A stretch of 64,000 nucleotides of DNA from DAOTYH01 sp034435015. GTDB taxonomy: Bacteria > Chloroflexota > Anaerolineae > Aggregatilineales > UBA3940. A program made the position numbers and the translations under genes. This document shows positions 16,451 to 25,843 of this stretch, in pieces (position 1 is the first letter of the stretch; every line of letters begins with the position of its first letter). Below the pieces are notes generated by a model, which had not been told where the DNA came from, searched no databases, and saw only the letters and a list, made by a program, of their open reading frames with translations. The stretch spans positions 213,048 to 277,047 of the forward strand of contig DAOTYH010000045.1 of assembly GCA_034435015.1 (NCBI GenBank), in the 5' to 3' direction.

Positions 16451-16487
16451 AAGGGGTACATCTCTCAGCCAGCAGGATGTACCCCTT
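16451..16487. terminator. Bidirectional hairpin terminator
   Basis: A perfect 12-bp stem (16451-16462 with 16476-16487) with a 13-nt loop, between the converging rnj and lipoprotein genes. The T-run is short on both sides. Confidence 0.65.
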
Positions 16488-16496
16488 TCCGTTCTC

Positions 16497-17396
16497 TTAA
16501 GGGGACTGCATAGTCTGCCATGGAGTCCACTGGGCGGCTGGAATACCCAAACACTCACCCGCCGACAGCAGATCGGCAAAATCTGTATAAGAAAGCCCCA
16601 GTGCCGCCTCAAGGGGGAGGAGGTATTCAGCGTTGCTTAACCCCTCCATAGGAACAGTGCCGGGGATGAAGACGCCGAAGACCGTCACATTCACCTGTTC
16701 ACTGGACAGACAGACCTCCCGCAGGGATGAGTCGCCAGGCATAGGGCCAGAGAACGCCACCCCAATCCCTTTTTGTGTATAGACAAACTGCAAGAGATAG
16801 CTGGGCGGATTCTGGTTGAAGAGCAACGCCAGGTTCAGGCCATCAGGCTGACCAAGCTGTTCCAGCACATGGGAGGGATGCAGATAAGGCGGCAAGTACT
16901 CCCAGCCGACATATACATACTGAACCACATTGTCTTGCAAATACACATTCACCAGAGGAGGAACAAGACCCATCTCCTCAGCCTGTAACACGTCGGAGGT
17001 CTTGGTCAGCCATGCACTCAGTCGGCCAGAGCCATCCTGCGCCGCCTCGTAGTCTCCGGGAATCAGATCAGTTGCACCGATGCCCAAGTGACTGTAGAAC
17101 ACCAGGACATCCTGCATATTGCTTTGCCCGGCTGTCAGGCCGTTATAGCAGGGCAACGGACAGCTCCCTTCGACCGCTGAAAACGGGTCAAGCCGCTGAT
17201 GAAGCTCCACGTTGGTGAGGCTCTCAGGGAACAACGGCATTAGAGTCGGGGTAGCAGTAGGGGAAAAGGCGGGTATAGTAGAGGGCCCCGCCTCAACGAC
17301 TGATGGTGGAGCGCTAGGTTGTGCGGTCGCCGCTGGTCGTGAGCAGGCTGTCAGTACCAGCAGTGTGAGTATCAGGAGCTTGATAGGTCTTCGCAT
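16497..17396 (-). CDS. Lipoprotein of unknown function
   Basis: A 299-residue secreted lipoprotein: hydrophobic N-terminus and lipobox LTAC with the lipidated Cys at residue 18. A Pro/Ala/Thr linker runs to about residue 55. A globular domain follows with two Cys pairs (CPLPC near 79-83 and later CLSS, ECLGIP) that may form disulfides. The repeated phrase VVQYVYVGWEYLPPYLHPSHVLEQLGQPD resembles small domains that predict SmpA-like folds, but I do not assign a family. ATG 17396 has GGGAGG upstream. It is 23 nt after acpS on the same strand. Confidence 0.75.
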   Translation of the reverse strand: MRRPIKLLILTLLVLTACSRPAATAQPSAPPSVVEAGPSTIPAFSPTATPTLMPLFPESLTNVELHQRLDPFSAVEGSCPLPCYNGLTAGQSNMQDVLVFYSHLGIGATDLIPGDYEAAQDGSGRLSAWLTKTSDVLQAEEMGLVPPLVNVYLQDNVVQYVYVGWEYLPPYLHPSHVLEQLGQPDGLNLALLFNQNPPSYLLQFVYTQKGIGVAFSGPMPGDSSLREVCLSSEQVNVTVFGVFIPGTVPMEGLSNAEYLLPLEAALGLSYTDFADLLSAGECLGIPAAQWTPWQTMQSP

Positions 17397-17419
17397 TGGC
17401 CTCCCTCTTACCTACGGCA

Positions 17420-17782
17420 TCAGTCAGACGCCACCACGAAGGCAATTGCATTTTCACGGGTGTGGGACAGGCTGAGCGCCCATTCAGTAAGGCCAAGCTG
17501 AGCGGCTAACTGAGCCGCTGTGCCATGTAACCTTACCTCCGGCCCCCCCTGGGGGTTGTTCACTACCTCGATCTCTGTCCACTTGACATCACCGATGCCT
17601 GTCCCCAGGGCCTTGACAACAGCCTCTTTGGCGGCAAAGCGTGCCGCCAGTGCCGGGTAGGAGTTCCCACAACGCTGACGTTCTGCCGGTGTGAAGACCC
17701 GCCGGTAGAATCGCTCTCCGTGCCGCTTGGCGGCCTGCCGAATACGGGCTACTTCAATGATGTCCACCCCTGTCCGTAGCAC
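17420..17782 (-). CDS. acpS: Holo-[acyl-carrier-protein] synthase
   Basis: Transfers 4'-phosphopantetheine from CoA to acyl carrier protein. The 120-residue protein has GVDIIEVARI (metal-binding Asp), the FTPAE motif, RFAAKEAVVKALGTGIG (Glu and Lys of the active site) and the C-terminal SLSHTRENAIAFVVA. Full length. GTG start at 17782 with GGAGGA six bases upstream. It lies 27 nt downstream of the M16 peptidase gene, so it is probably in the same operon. Confidence 0.94.
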   Translation of the reverse strand: MLRTGVDIIEVARIRQAAKRHGERFYRRVFTPAERQRCGNSYPALAARFAAKEAVVKALGTGIGDVKWTEIEVVNNPQGGPEVRLHGTAAQLAAQLGLTEWALSLSHTRENAIAFVVASD

Positions 17783-17809
17783 AGGATTCCTCCGGCAATT
17801 AGTAGGACC

Positions 17810-19093
17810 TTACTCTGGCCCGGCTATAGCCAGCGCGTAGGCGTCCGGGTCGAGGTAATGGCTTGCCGCCGCTTGAACTTCATCAGCGGTGATGGCATCT
17901 ATGATGTCAGCATATCTGACGAGATAGTCCAACCCCAACTGATATTTTTCCATCAGCATGATACTGCCAGCCATACCCTCGTTGGTTTCAAGACCCAGCA
18001 CAAGCTGTCCCTTGAAGAAGGATTTGTTATCCGCCAGTTCCTCCGGAGTAACCGGCTCCTCGATCAGACGCCTAACCTCCCGCCGGATGCTCTCGACGGC
18101 GCGCTCGACATTCTCAGGAGCAACGCCGGCGCTGATTTGCCATGGCGAAGGGCCAAGCCCGGCATTCAGACTGCTGTAGCAGTAATAGGCCAGCCCCTGT
18201 TCTTCACGTACGCTGTCCCCTAACCGCCCCATCAACCCAAAAACGCCCAAAATGCTGTTGGCCATACGGGCCGCCTGGAAATCGGGGGCATTGCGGGCCG
18301 GACCGGGGTAGCCCAGCACAATATCGGTCTGTGTCTTGCCAGGGATTGGGACAAACTTGCGCTGAACAGAGGTAAGGCGTGGGGCAGGCGGCGCCTCAGG
18401 GGGAGGCGGCTGTTCAGGGTTGCGCCAGTCTCCAAAAGCCTTCTCGACTAGATGGATGGCTTGTTCTGCTTTTACCGCGCCCACTATGACGATGATCGCG
18501 CCGCGGGGGCCAAGGTTACGCTGGGCATCCAGCAGGTCTTCTCGTGTGAGTGCCGCCACAGTTTCGGGGTAGCCGATCTGCCGCTTAGCGTAAGGGTGAT
18601 CGGGCGGGTAAGCCAGCTCGTTGAAAGTCAGGCTGGCCATCGCGCGGGTGTTAAACGAGAGCATTTGCAGGGTCGTCATGATCTCTCCCCGCACCTTCTC
18701 GATATGTTCAGGGGGAAAGGACGGCTCACGTAGTACCTCCGCCAGCAGGCTTAACATGAGCGGGAGGTCCTCTGCCAGACTCTTACTGTCGAAGCTGTAA
18801 GTATGGCCGCCACTACTTATCCCTAGGCTGGCTCCATTGCTCTCGATCTCTTCATAGAGCTGATCAAAGGTATGCTTGCTCGTGCCGCGCATCAGCATAT
18901 CGGCATGGAAGTGAGCACGCCCCGCCTTCTCTCGTGTCTCCTGCAGGGCGCCACCACGGGCTAGCCCTTCCACTACGACTGACGGGCTAGTGAAGTTCTC
19001 TCGTGCTAGGACAACAATCCCATTGTCAAGCTCGACACGGGTGATGTTGTCAGGGGCGGGTAAGGTATGAGGACGAATAACCTGATTAGTCAT
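17810..19093 (-). CDS. M16-family peptidase, non-catalytic subunit
   Basis: A 427-residue protein with the two-domain M16 fold. The N-terminal domain covers about 10-215 and the C-terminal domain about 220-427 (TDIVLGYPGPARNAPDFQAARMANSILG). The zinc motif HxxEH is not present at the expected place: the segment reads GRAHFHADMLMRGT. This marks the regulatory/structural partner of a heterodimeric M16 peptidase. Its catalytic partner is encoded immediately upstream, with the two genes 4 nt apart. ATG 19093 is preferred; an in-frame ATG at 19114 would overlap the upstream stop. No signal peptide, so probably cytoplasmic. Confidence 0.88.
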   Translation of the reverse strand: MTNQVIRPHTLPAPDNITRVELDNGIVVLARENFTSPSVVVEGLARGGALQETREKAGRAHFHADMLMRGTSKHTFDQLYEEIESNGASLGISSGGHTYSFDSKSLAEDLPLMLSLLAEVLREPSFPPEHIEKVRGEIMTTLQMLSFNTRAMASLTFNELAYPPDHPYAKRQIGYPETVAALTREDLLDAQRNLGPRGAIIVIVGAVKAEQAIHLVEKAFGDWRNPEQPPPPEAPPAPRLTSVQRKFVPIPGKTQTDIVLGYPGPARNAPDFQAARMANSILGVFGLMGRLGDSVREEQGLAYYCYSSLNAGLGPSPWQISAGVAPENVERAVESIRREVRRLIEEPVTPEELADNKSFFKGQLVLGLETNEGMAGSIMLMEKYQLGLDYLVRYADIIDAITADEVQAAASHYLDPDAYALAIAGPE

Positions 19094-19097
19094 CGAG

Positions 19098-20396
19098 TCA
19101 GCGGTCTCCCCCATTTCCAGTTGGCACGTACCAGCCCACAGTACGGCGGTTGGGCTGGAGCACATCACCGGCTACACGTCTCACATCTTCGAGGGTAACA
19201 GCCATCAGCTTACCGAGGAAATCTCCGAACCATTGGTAGTCCCTGACCAGTGTCTCGGCAAGGCCTAACCAGAAACCTTGACTGGTGACACTTTCGCTGT
19301 CATAGGCAAACAGGGCTTTAGCCTGCTTGCGGGCTTTCTCAAATTCCTCTTCGCTGATCTCCCCTGCCGCTACTTTGTCTGTCTCGGCGTGAATAGCCGC
19401 TTCTACCTCCTCGCAGGTGTGGCCGTCACGGACAGTAGCTGAAATCGAATACAGGTAGGGGTCAACAGTGGCGATCAAACCGCCTCCTATACCTGCCGCT
19501 AGCTCACTGTCAACCAGCGCCTTGTATAAGCGGGAGGTCTTGTTAGAAGTGCCTGCTGTGCTCATAAAATTGAAACTGCTGGCACCCGCCAGGATACTGT
19601 CTAAGATAGCGAGGGCAAAGAAGTCAGGGTGAGTGATCTCATATCCCCGGTAGGCTACCTCAACATGAGCCGTTTTGCCTTCCCGGTTGACTGTAACTCG
19701 TCGTTCGCCGTACTGGGGCGGCTCAGGGCGGTTGACCAGTGGAGGGTCTTGCCCTGCCGGTATGCAACCAAACTGCTGTTCAATTGTCTTCAGTGCCTCC
19801 TCCGTGTTGACATCGCCGACCAGCACTACAGTCGCGTTATTGGGGATGTAGTAGCGCCGATAGTGGTTGTACAGATCGTCACGGGACATGGTCTGCAAGT
19901 CAACCCGTTCCCCAATGACCGTTGTGCGGTAAGGATGGACACGGAAGGCAACCCCCAGCACCTCCTCATATAACAGCCATGAGGGAGAGTTCTCAGAGCC
20001 ACTGCGCTCAGAGAGTATGACGGTACGTTCAGCCTCGACTTCTTCAGGGTCGAAAAGAGAATTGACCATCCGGTCAGCCTCAAGGTCAATCCCCAGACCG
20101 ATCTGGCTTGAAGGCAATGTCTCGTAATAGGCTGTCCAGTCATAGAACGTCATAGCATTCCAACTGCCGCCTTCGCGCGAGATCAGCTTGTCTAACATAT
20201 TAGCGGGGTATTTAGGTGTCCCCTTGAACTGCATGTGTTCAACCCAGTGGGAAGCTCCTGTAATGCCGGGTATCTCGTTGCGGCTCCCCACCCTATACCA
20301 TGTCCAGAATGTGGCGACCGGCGCATGGTGAATTTCGCGGATCAGGACGGTCAACCCGTTATTCAACTTCGTCTTGAAGACGCCGGTTGCGTCCAA
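19098..20396 (-). CDS. M16-family zinc peptidase, catalytic subunit
   Basis: A 432-residue inverzincin peptidase. The inverted zinc motif HWVEH (about residues 50-54) is intact in GASHWVEHMQFKGT. The distal glutamate is in EVEAERTVILSERSGSENSP. The second half contains the C-terminal M16 domain with HVEVAYRGYEITHPDFFALAILDSIL. No signal peptide. The start is TTG at 20396, chosen because AAGGAGGG lies 5 nt upstream. It forms a heterodimer candidate with the following non-catalytic M16 gene. ugd ends 17 nt upstream. Confidence 0.92.
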   Translation of the reverse strand: MDATGVFKTKLNNGLTVLIREIHHAPVATFWTWYRVGSRNEIPGITGASHWVEHMQFKGTPKYPANMLDKLISREGGSWNAMTFYDWTAYYETLPSSQIGLGIDLEADRMVNSLFDPEEVEAERTVILSERSGSENSPSWLLYEEVLGVAFRVHPYRTTVIGERVDLQTMSRDDLYNHYRRYYIPNNATVVLVGDVNTEEALKTIEQQFGCIPAGQDPPLVNRPEPPQYGERRVTVNREGKTAHVEVAYRGYEITHPDFFALAILDSILAGASSFNFMSTAGTSNKTSRLYKALVDSELAAGIGGGLIATVDPYLYSISATVRDGHTCEEVEAAIHAETDKVAAGEISEEEFEKARKQAKALFAYDSESVTSQGFWLGLAETLVRDYQWFGDFLGKLMAVTLEDVRRVAGDVLQPNRRTVGWYVPTGNGGDR

Positions 20397-20413
20397 CCTG
20401 CCCTCCTTGTTCC

Positions 20414-21736
20414 CTATAGTTTGGAGTTCTTACCGTCATAGCCGCGCCCAAAGCCGCGATAGGCAAAACCCATCTCGCGCATCTTGGCAGGCTCATAGAT
20501 GTTACGCCCATCCACGATCACCGGCTGGCGCATGATCTCTTTGATGCGGAGCATATCGAGTTGCTTGAATTCGTTCCAGTCAGTGACTACAACCAGCGCA
20601 TCACTGCCTTCTGCAACTTCGTAAGAGTCCTTGCAGAAGGTAATGCCGCGCATGACTCGCTTGGCAGATTCGATAGCAACCGGATCGTAGCCTTTGACTA
20701 TTGCGCCGGCGTCGTTGAGCATCTCGGTAATGGTGATCGAAGGGGCTTCACGCATATCGTCCGTGTTAGGCTTGAAGGCTAACCCCAGCAGGCCGATTAC
20801 CTTGCCGCTCAGGTCGTCACCCAGCAGTTCCCGCAACTTCAGAATCACCTGCCGGCGCTGGAAGGCGTTGATCTCCATGACAGCCTGCAATAACTGCGGG
20901 TGCTTGCCTTGAACAGTAGCCATGTGCTTCAGGGCCGCTACGTCTTTAGGGAAGCACGAACCGCCATACCCGATGCCGGCATCTAGAAAGAACTTGCCGA
21001 TGCGCTTATCCAGCCCCATGCCGGTAGCCACTTCTTTGACATCTGCACCAAGCGCCTCGCAGATGTTGGCGATCTCGTTGATGAATGAAATCTTGGTGGC
21101 CAAGAAGGCATTAGAGGCGTACTTGATCATCTCGGCGGTACGCAGGTCGGTGACTACAATAGGGGCACGCAACGGCAGGTGAAGCTGTGCGACCTGATCA
21201 GCGGCTTCCGGGTCAAGAGAGCCAAGCACCGTGCGATCAGGGTTCATGAAGTCCAGCAGTGCCGACCCCTCCCGCAGAAACTCCGGGCAGGAGACAACCG
21301 AGAAAGGAATCGGCTTGGGTTGAGTCTCGCGCACAATGTCGGCGACCCAGTCACCCGTCCCGACTGGCACAGTGGACTTGTTAACGATAATCAGGGGATG
21401 ATCCATCACCTGAGCAATAGACTCAGCTACTTGACGTACATACTGAAGATCAGCTTCTCCGTCCACGCCGGAAGGAGTCCCAACACAGATAAAGACGAAC
21501 TGGGCATCTTTGAGTGCCTCCGGGTAGGAGGTAGTAAAGCTCAAGCGCCCAGCCGACACATTTCGGGCTACCACTTCTGCTAAGCCCGGCTCGTAGATAG
21601 GGAGGATACCTTTCTTAAGGTTCTCGATACGTTGCTCGTTATTATCCAGTGCCACTACCCTGTTACCCAGGTCGGCAAAACATGCGCCGGTCACTAACCC
21701 GACATATCCGACACCGATAACAGCAATATTCTTCAT
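20414..21736 (-). CDS. ugd: UDP-glucose 6-dehydrogenase
   Basis: Oxidises UDP-glucose to UDP-glucuronate with NAD+, supplying acidic sugar for polysaccharides. The 440-residue protein has the N-terminal Rossmann motif GVGYVGLVTGACFADLG, the TVPVGTGDW segment, PEFLREGSAL, the catalytic cysteine in GYGGSCFPKDVAAL (about residue 260), and the C-terminal UDP-binding GLAFKPNTDDMREAPS. ATG 21736 with AGGGG 12 nt upstream. It shares a ~190-nt divergent intergenic region with a glycosyltransferase pair and probably serves the same polysaccharide. Confidence 0.96.
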   Translation of the reverse strand: MKNIAVIGVGYVGLVTGACFADLGNRVVALDNNEQRIENLKKGILPIYEPGLAEVVARNVSAGRLSFTTSYPEALKDAQFVFICVGTPSGVDGEADLQYVRQVAESIAQVMDHPLIIVNKSTVPVGTGDWVADIVRETQPKPIPFSVVSCPEFLREGSALLDFMNPDRTVLGSLDPEAADQVAQLHLPLRAPIVVTDLRTAEMIKYASNAFLATKISFINEIANICEALGADVKEVATGMGLDKRIGKFFLDAGIGYGGSCFPKDVAALKHMATVQGKHPQLLQAVMEINAFQRRQVILKLRELLGDDLSGKVIGLLGLAFKPNTDDMREAPSITITEMLNDAGAIVKGYDPVAIESAKRVMRGITFCKDSYEVAEGSDALVVVTDWNEFKQLDMLRIKEIMRQPVIVDGRNIYEPAKMREMGFAYRGFGRGYDGKNSKL

Positions 21737-21927
21737 TCTGTCTTTACCCCTTGCTTATGATGATTTTGCCCATCAGTCGTCCAAGACGGTGAGGCGGGGA
21801 ACGGCGCTCTATCCGCTCTTAGCCCGTTGCTCACCAAGTAGTGTATCGCAGAGAGATTGGTTTGCCTATTGCGGCCTGCGGTATACTCGCCCTGCGATCA
21901 GCACCTTGCCATAAACCGGAGTCCCGT
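21737..21927. other. Divergent intergenic region between ugd and the glycosyltransferase pair
   Basis: 191 nt with no gene. TATACT at 21882-21887 is the likely -10 for the rightward glycosyltransferases, 40 nt before their ATG. I see no clear -35 and no operator-like repeat. Confidence 0.4.
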
Positions 21928-23043
21928 ATGGCCCGTATCGGCGTTGATGCCCGCCTGACTTACTATCGCCGGGGCGGCATCTCACAATACATTGAGCATC
22001 TGATCCATTTCTTCGCCACGCTAGATGTAGAGAATCAGTACTTCATCCTGCAAAGCCGCAAGGATCGGCGTAACCTAGCGGCTACGCCTAACCAGCATCG
22101 TGTATACTGTTGGACGCCTGCTCACAATCGGTTTGAGCGTCTCGCCCTGGCTGTGGAAGTCTTCCCGTTATGGCTTGATCTGTTGCACAGCCCCGACTTT
22201 ATACCGCCGGTAGGAGGGCGCTATCGCTCTGTCATCACGGTGCACGATCTGACCTTCCTGCACTATCCTGCCTTCCTCACGCCGGACAGCCGCCGCTACT
22301 ACAACGATCAGATTGAGGCCGCTGTAGCCCGTGCGGATCATATCATAGCGGACTCGGAAGCCACGCGTGTAGATGCCATCAATTTGCTGGATGTGCCGCC
22401 GGAGAAAATCACTGCTATCTTGCTGGCGGCAGATGAGCAGTTCCGCCCTGCACCGCCAGAGGAGATTGCCCGTATTAGGGCAATTTATCACCTGCCGTCT
22501 GAGTACCTGCTCTTTGTAGGAACGTTTGAGCCGCGCAAGAATCTAGGCGGACTGTTACGAGCCTATGCCCTCCTGTGCACCAGATTGGCGGATGCCCCGC
22601 CGTTGATCATGGCTGGCCAGCGCGGCTGGCTGTACGATGAGGTTTTCGATCTGATCAGGCAATTGAAGCTGAGTGAAAGAGTTTCTTGGGTGGAAAACGT
22701 CCCCTACCCTGATCTGCCCGCCCTCTATTCTGGGGCAGGCCTGTTATGCCTGCCCTCGTTTTACGAGGGCTTTGGGTTGCCGCCCTTAGAGGCAATGGCA
22801 TGCGGGACACCCGTCGTCGTGTCGAACCGAGCTTCTTTACCTGAAGTAGTTGGCGATGCAGGGATACTGATTGATCCGGATGACACAGCCAGCATCGCCG
22901 ATGCGCTATACAGGGTGCTGACTGACTCGGCATTGGCCGCAGACCTGCGGCAACGCGGCCTGGCTCGTGCGGCGCTCTTTACATGGCAGGAGACAGCCAG
23001 ACAGACATTGGCCGTCTATCGGCGCGTTTTGGAGCAGATATGA
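21928..23043 (+). CDS. GT4-type glycosyltransferase
   Basis: A 371-residue GT-B fold enzyme. The N-terminal acceptor domain starts GVDARLTYYRRGGISQYIEHL. The C-terminal donor domain has FVGTFEPRKNLGGLLRAY, the E-x7-E catalytic-region motif PSFYEGFGLPPLEAMACGTPVVVSN (written here in parts) and GILIDPDDTASIADAL. Such enzymes add hexoses from nucleotide sugars to polysaccharide precursors; the sugar cannot be read. ATG 21928 follows GGAG; a frame open to 21841 has no homologous extension. The stop overlaps the next start as ATGA, indicating translational coupling. Confidence 0.9.
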   Translation: MARIGVDARLTYYRRGGISQYIEHLIHFFATLDVENQYFILQSRKDRRNLAATPNQHRVYCWTPAHNRFERLALAVEVFPLWLDLLHSPDFIPPVGGRYRSVITVHDLTFLHYPAFLTPDSRRYYNDQIEAAVARADHIIADSEATRVDAINLLDVPPEKITAILLAADEQFRPAPPEEIARIRAIYHLPSEYLLFVGTFEPRKNLGGLLRAYALLCTRLADAPPLIMAGQRGWLYDEVFDLIRQLKLSERVSWVENVPYPDLPALYSGAGLLCLPSFYEGFGLPPLEAMACGTPVVVSNRASLPEVVGDAGILIDPDDTASIADALYRVLTDSALAADLRQRGLARAALFTWQETARQTLAVYRRVLEQI

Positions 23044-24257
23044 TCCGGCGAATCTTATTCCTGACTCCCCAACTTCCTTATCCACCTTATCAAGGTACGG
23101 CCATCCGCAACTTTGGGCTGATCCGGGGGCTGGCCGAGCGGGGCTATAGCGTATCGTTGCTCTCGTTTGTCGAACCCGATCAGCCCCCTGCATCTGAGAC
23201 GCCGTTGGTTGATCTGTGCACCTCGATAGTCACAGTTCCTGCCCCGGAGCGCACTCGGAGCCGGCGTGTACGCGATCTGCTGAGCGGCCATGCCGATATG
23301 GCCCGCCGCCGCTGGTCTGAGGCATTTCTGGCGGCATTGCGCGAGCGGCTGGATGTTGAGTCCTTTGATGCCGTTCATATCGAAGGACTTGAGATGGCCC
23401 CTTACCTGCCAGCGCTCCAGGTGGCGGTCCCTCATGCTCTGTTGATCTATGATGCACACAACGCTGAATATGCACTGCAACGGCGCATTGCCGCCCAGGA
23501 TGTCCGCATGCCGAAGCGTTGGCCTGCGGCGGTCTACTCGCTGATCCAGTCCAGCCGCCTGACTCGATCTGAGACCTTGGTCTGCCGGCAAGTGGGGCAT
23601 GTACTAGCTTGCTCAGAGGCAGATGCGCGGATGCTTCGGGCATTACCTCATCACACTCCTGTGTCTGTCGTGCCTAACGGGATCAGCGTCAAGAGCTATG
23701 CAGAGGACGATCTGGCGAGCGTGCAGATTCCCCATCCGGCATTGGTATTTACCGGTAAGATGGACTTCCGCCCTAATGTGGATGCTGTGCTATGGTTCAC
23801 GGAGGACATCTTGCCGCGTATTCAGAAGGAGATTCCGACTGCACACTTTGTGGTCGTTGGCCAGAAACCACATGCTCGGTTGAATGTGCTGCATGGCCGC
23901 AAAGATGTGACATTGACAGGCTTTGTGCCGGATGTGCGCCCTTATATGGCGGCGGCAGATGTGTATGTTGCCCCTCTGCGGATGGGTAGTGGCACGCGGC
24001 TCAAGTTGCTGGAGGCTATGGCCATGCGGCGGGCCATTGTGAGCACGCGGCTGGGCGCAGAAGGTCTGCCTGTGGATGATGGTGTCCATCTCTTGCTGGC
24101 TGATACGCCGGCAGAGTTCGCAGAAGCAGTGCTTCGGTTGCTCCGCGAGCCGCAGAGGCGGCAGGAACTGGGCGAGCATGCGGCTCATTTGGTACAGCAA
24201 CATTACGACTGGAGCGTCATTGTGCCGCGATTGGAGAAAGTGTATCAGGAAGGCTGA
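23040..24257 (+). CDS. GT4-type glycosyltransferase
   Basis: A 405-residue GT-B enzyme. The N-terminal domain begins with LFLTPQLPYPPYQGTAIRN. The acceptor domain includes HIEGLEMAPYLPAL and YDAHNAEYALQRR, the 'HN-E' segment seen in TuaH/PelF-like and Stp1-type transferases. The donor domain has FTGKMDFRPNVDAVLWF, VAPLRMGSGTRLKLLEAMA (acidic motif) and STRLGAEGL. It overlaps the preceding glycosyltransferase by 4 nt (ATGA). It belongs with ugd across the divergent promoter in a polysaccharide locus. Converges on the CDF gene with a 21-nt gap. Confidence 0.9.
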   Translation: MIRRILFLTPQLPYPPYQGTAIRNFGLIRGLAERGYSVSLLSFVEPDQPPASETPLVDLCTSIVTVPAPERTRSRRVRDLLSGHADMARRRWSEAFLAALRERLDVESFDAVHIEGLEMAPYLPALQVAVPHALLIYDAHNAEYALQRRIAAQDVRMPKRWPAAVYSLIQSSRLTRSETLVCRQVGHVLACSEADARMLRALPHHTPVSVVPNGISVKSYAEDDLASVQIPHPALVFTGKMDFRPNVDAVLWFTEDILPRIQKEIPTAHFVVVGQKPHARLNVLHGRKDVTLTGFVPDVRPYMAAADVYVAPLRMGSGTRLKLLEAMAMRRAIVSTRLGAEGLPVDDGVHLLLADTPAEFAEAVLRLLREPQRRQELGEHAAHLVQQHYDWSVIVPRLEKVYQEG

Positions 24258-24278
24258 TGCCGCCTGCTTGGGCCGCCC

Positions 24279-25655
24279 TTATTCCAGCGGCTCGGTGTGG
24301 ATCGTGACCCGCTGTAGGGCCGGCAGGGCCGCCCTGATCTGAGTTTCAGCCATTTCGGCCATGCTGTGAGCCTCGTGGATAGACATATCGCCGGCAACAC
24401 GGCAGTGAAGGCTCAGGGCATATCCCCCGTTTGTGTCTCCGCGAATGTCAAGAGCGTGCCAATGATTGTCAGGGTAAAGGCGCTGGGCCAGCCGCAGAGC
24501 TGACTGCCCCAGTGCATATGCATCGTCCCTGTCAAGGCGGGCGTCTTTACAGGTATGTGCCGGCTCAATGTGAGTGTCTACTCTTTTAAGGTTAGGAATG
24601 GCCTGATACAGCCGCTTCTCAAATTCTGATACTGCCTGATGGGCGGAACAAACGGATTGCTCAGGCTCAACTTCTACATGCATACTCAGAGCCAGGCCAT
24701 CTTCTATAGTGGCGGCTGTGACCTCGTGAATGCTTAGCCCTAGTGCATCTGCCTCAGCGCGGGCCATCAGGGCGTAGTCTGGCGGCCTGTCTCGTATCGG
24801 CAGAAAGTTGACCTGAATATCGGTCAGGCTGCCATACCGTTCCCGTAGCCGGGAACGGATCTCCTGTGCAATAGAGGCGCTATGCTCAGCCGTTGTAGGG
24901 GCGGCGACATGCACATCCAAATCGAGGTGAATATCATCACTGGAACCTCGGCTTCGAACCCGTGAAACCTTCTGCACGCCGGCTACTGTCTCCACTATCT
25001 CGCCGACAGCCTCTGCTTCCAGGGCGGCCCGATCAACCAGAATGCCAACGGCGTTCCGTATGATGCGCCATGCCGCCAGCATGATCAATACCACCACGAC
25101 CAGTGCCGCCGCCGCGTCCATCCATACCCATCCCAGCCTGACGGCTATCAGGCTGGCCACCACTGTGATAGATACTAGGATACTACTGCGCGTGTACTCA
25201 GCATCGGCTAGCAGGAACTCTGAACCAAGCCTCTTACCCTCACGGTGTTCATAAGTTGTGACCCCTATGTTAACTGCCAGCGTCACGAACATGGAGATGA
25301 AGTTCATGAGGCCGATCTGGGGAGTCCCTCCCTCTGTCAGGCGGCTGATACTGCTCTTGACAATCTCCCACGCTGTCAGGATGAGAAGAATGCTGACCAT
25401 CATGCTGGCGAGTGTCTCGAAGCGGCGGTGCCCGTAGGGGTGGTCGCGGTCAGGGGGACGGGCGGCTAAGGCGTTTCCTATCAACCCGATTACGTTGGAG
25501 GTCGAGTCGAGGGCTGAATTTGCTCCGTCGCTGATCATAGCAAGGGAGCCTGTCAGCAGGCCTACTATCAGCTTGGCCGTTGCCACCAGCAGGTTGGCCG
25601 CCATCGTTATAATCAGGACGCGCTGAATCTCTTTCGAACGGACCGTGTTTTGCAT
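24279..25655 (-). CDS. Cation diffusion facilitator (CDF) transporter with three cytoplasmic ferredoxin-like repeats
   Basis: Exports divalent metal (Zn, Fe, Mn or Co) by proton antiport. The 458-residue protein has six TM segments in the first ~205 residues with the metal-site motif SDGANSALDST in TM2 and HPYGHRR in the loop. The TM5 motif is weakly recognisable (DAAAALVVVVL). The C-terminal half holds three successive dimerisation-type domains (about 210-285, 290-365, 375-458), each with H-x-A...IR..L and a final VxxHxEP strand. Most CDF proteins have one. ATG 25655 begins the family-like region; an in-frame ATG at 25766, after GGGGTG, would add 37 residues and is not excluded. Confidence 0.88.
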   Translation of the reverse strand: MQNTVRSKEIQRVLIITMAANLLVATAKLIVGLLTGSLAMISDGANSALDSTSNVIGLIGNALAARPPDRDHPYGHRRFETLASMMVSILLILTAWEIVKSSISRLTEGGTPQIGLMNFISMFVTLAVNIGVTTYEHREGKRLGSEFLLADAEYTRSSILVSITVVASLIAVRLGWVWMDAAAALVVVVLIMLAAWRIIRNAVGILVDRAALEAEAVGEIVETVAGVQKVSRVRSRGSSDDIHLDLDVHVAAPTTAEHSASIAQEIRSRLRERYGSLTDIQVNFLPIRDRPPDYALMARAEADALGLSIHEVTAATIEDGLALSMHVEVEPEQSVCSAHQAVSEFEKRLYQAIPNLKRVDTHIEPAHTCKDARLDRDDAYALGQSALRLAQRLYPDNHWHALDIRGDTNGGYALSLHCRVAGDMSIHEAHSMAEMAETQIRAALPALQRVTIHTEPLE

Positions 25656-25828
25656 TCTGTTTTCATCGTTAGCCGCATACCAGCGAATCTGACAGTCAGG
25701 AGCGATCTTAGCGTATCTGCCTTTTTTCTGCACTACTTGCAGAGATGGGACGATTTTGACCATCACCCCGGAGTGGTTACGAGAGTCGCTTAAAGTGTAA
25801 GGTATTAATTTAATCCTTAATGTTTTTC

Positions 25829-25837
25829 TGGTAAGAT
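25829..25837 (+). promoter_or_regulatory. Extended -10 promoter of a candidate small RNA
   Basis: TGG TAAGAT on the plus strand, 6 nt before the predicted 5' end of the structured RNA at about 25844. No clear -35. Confidence 0.45.
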
Positions 25838-25843
25838 GGGGAG

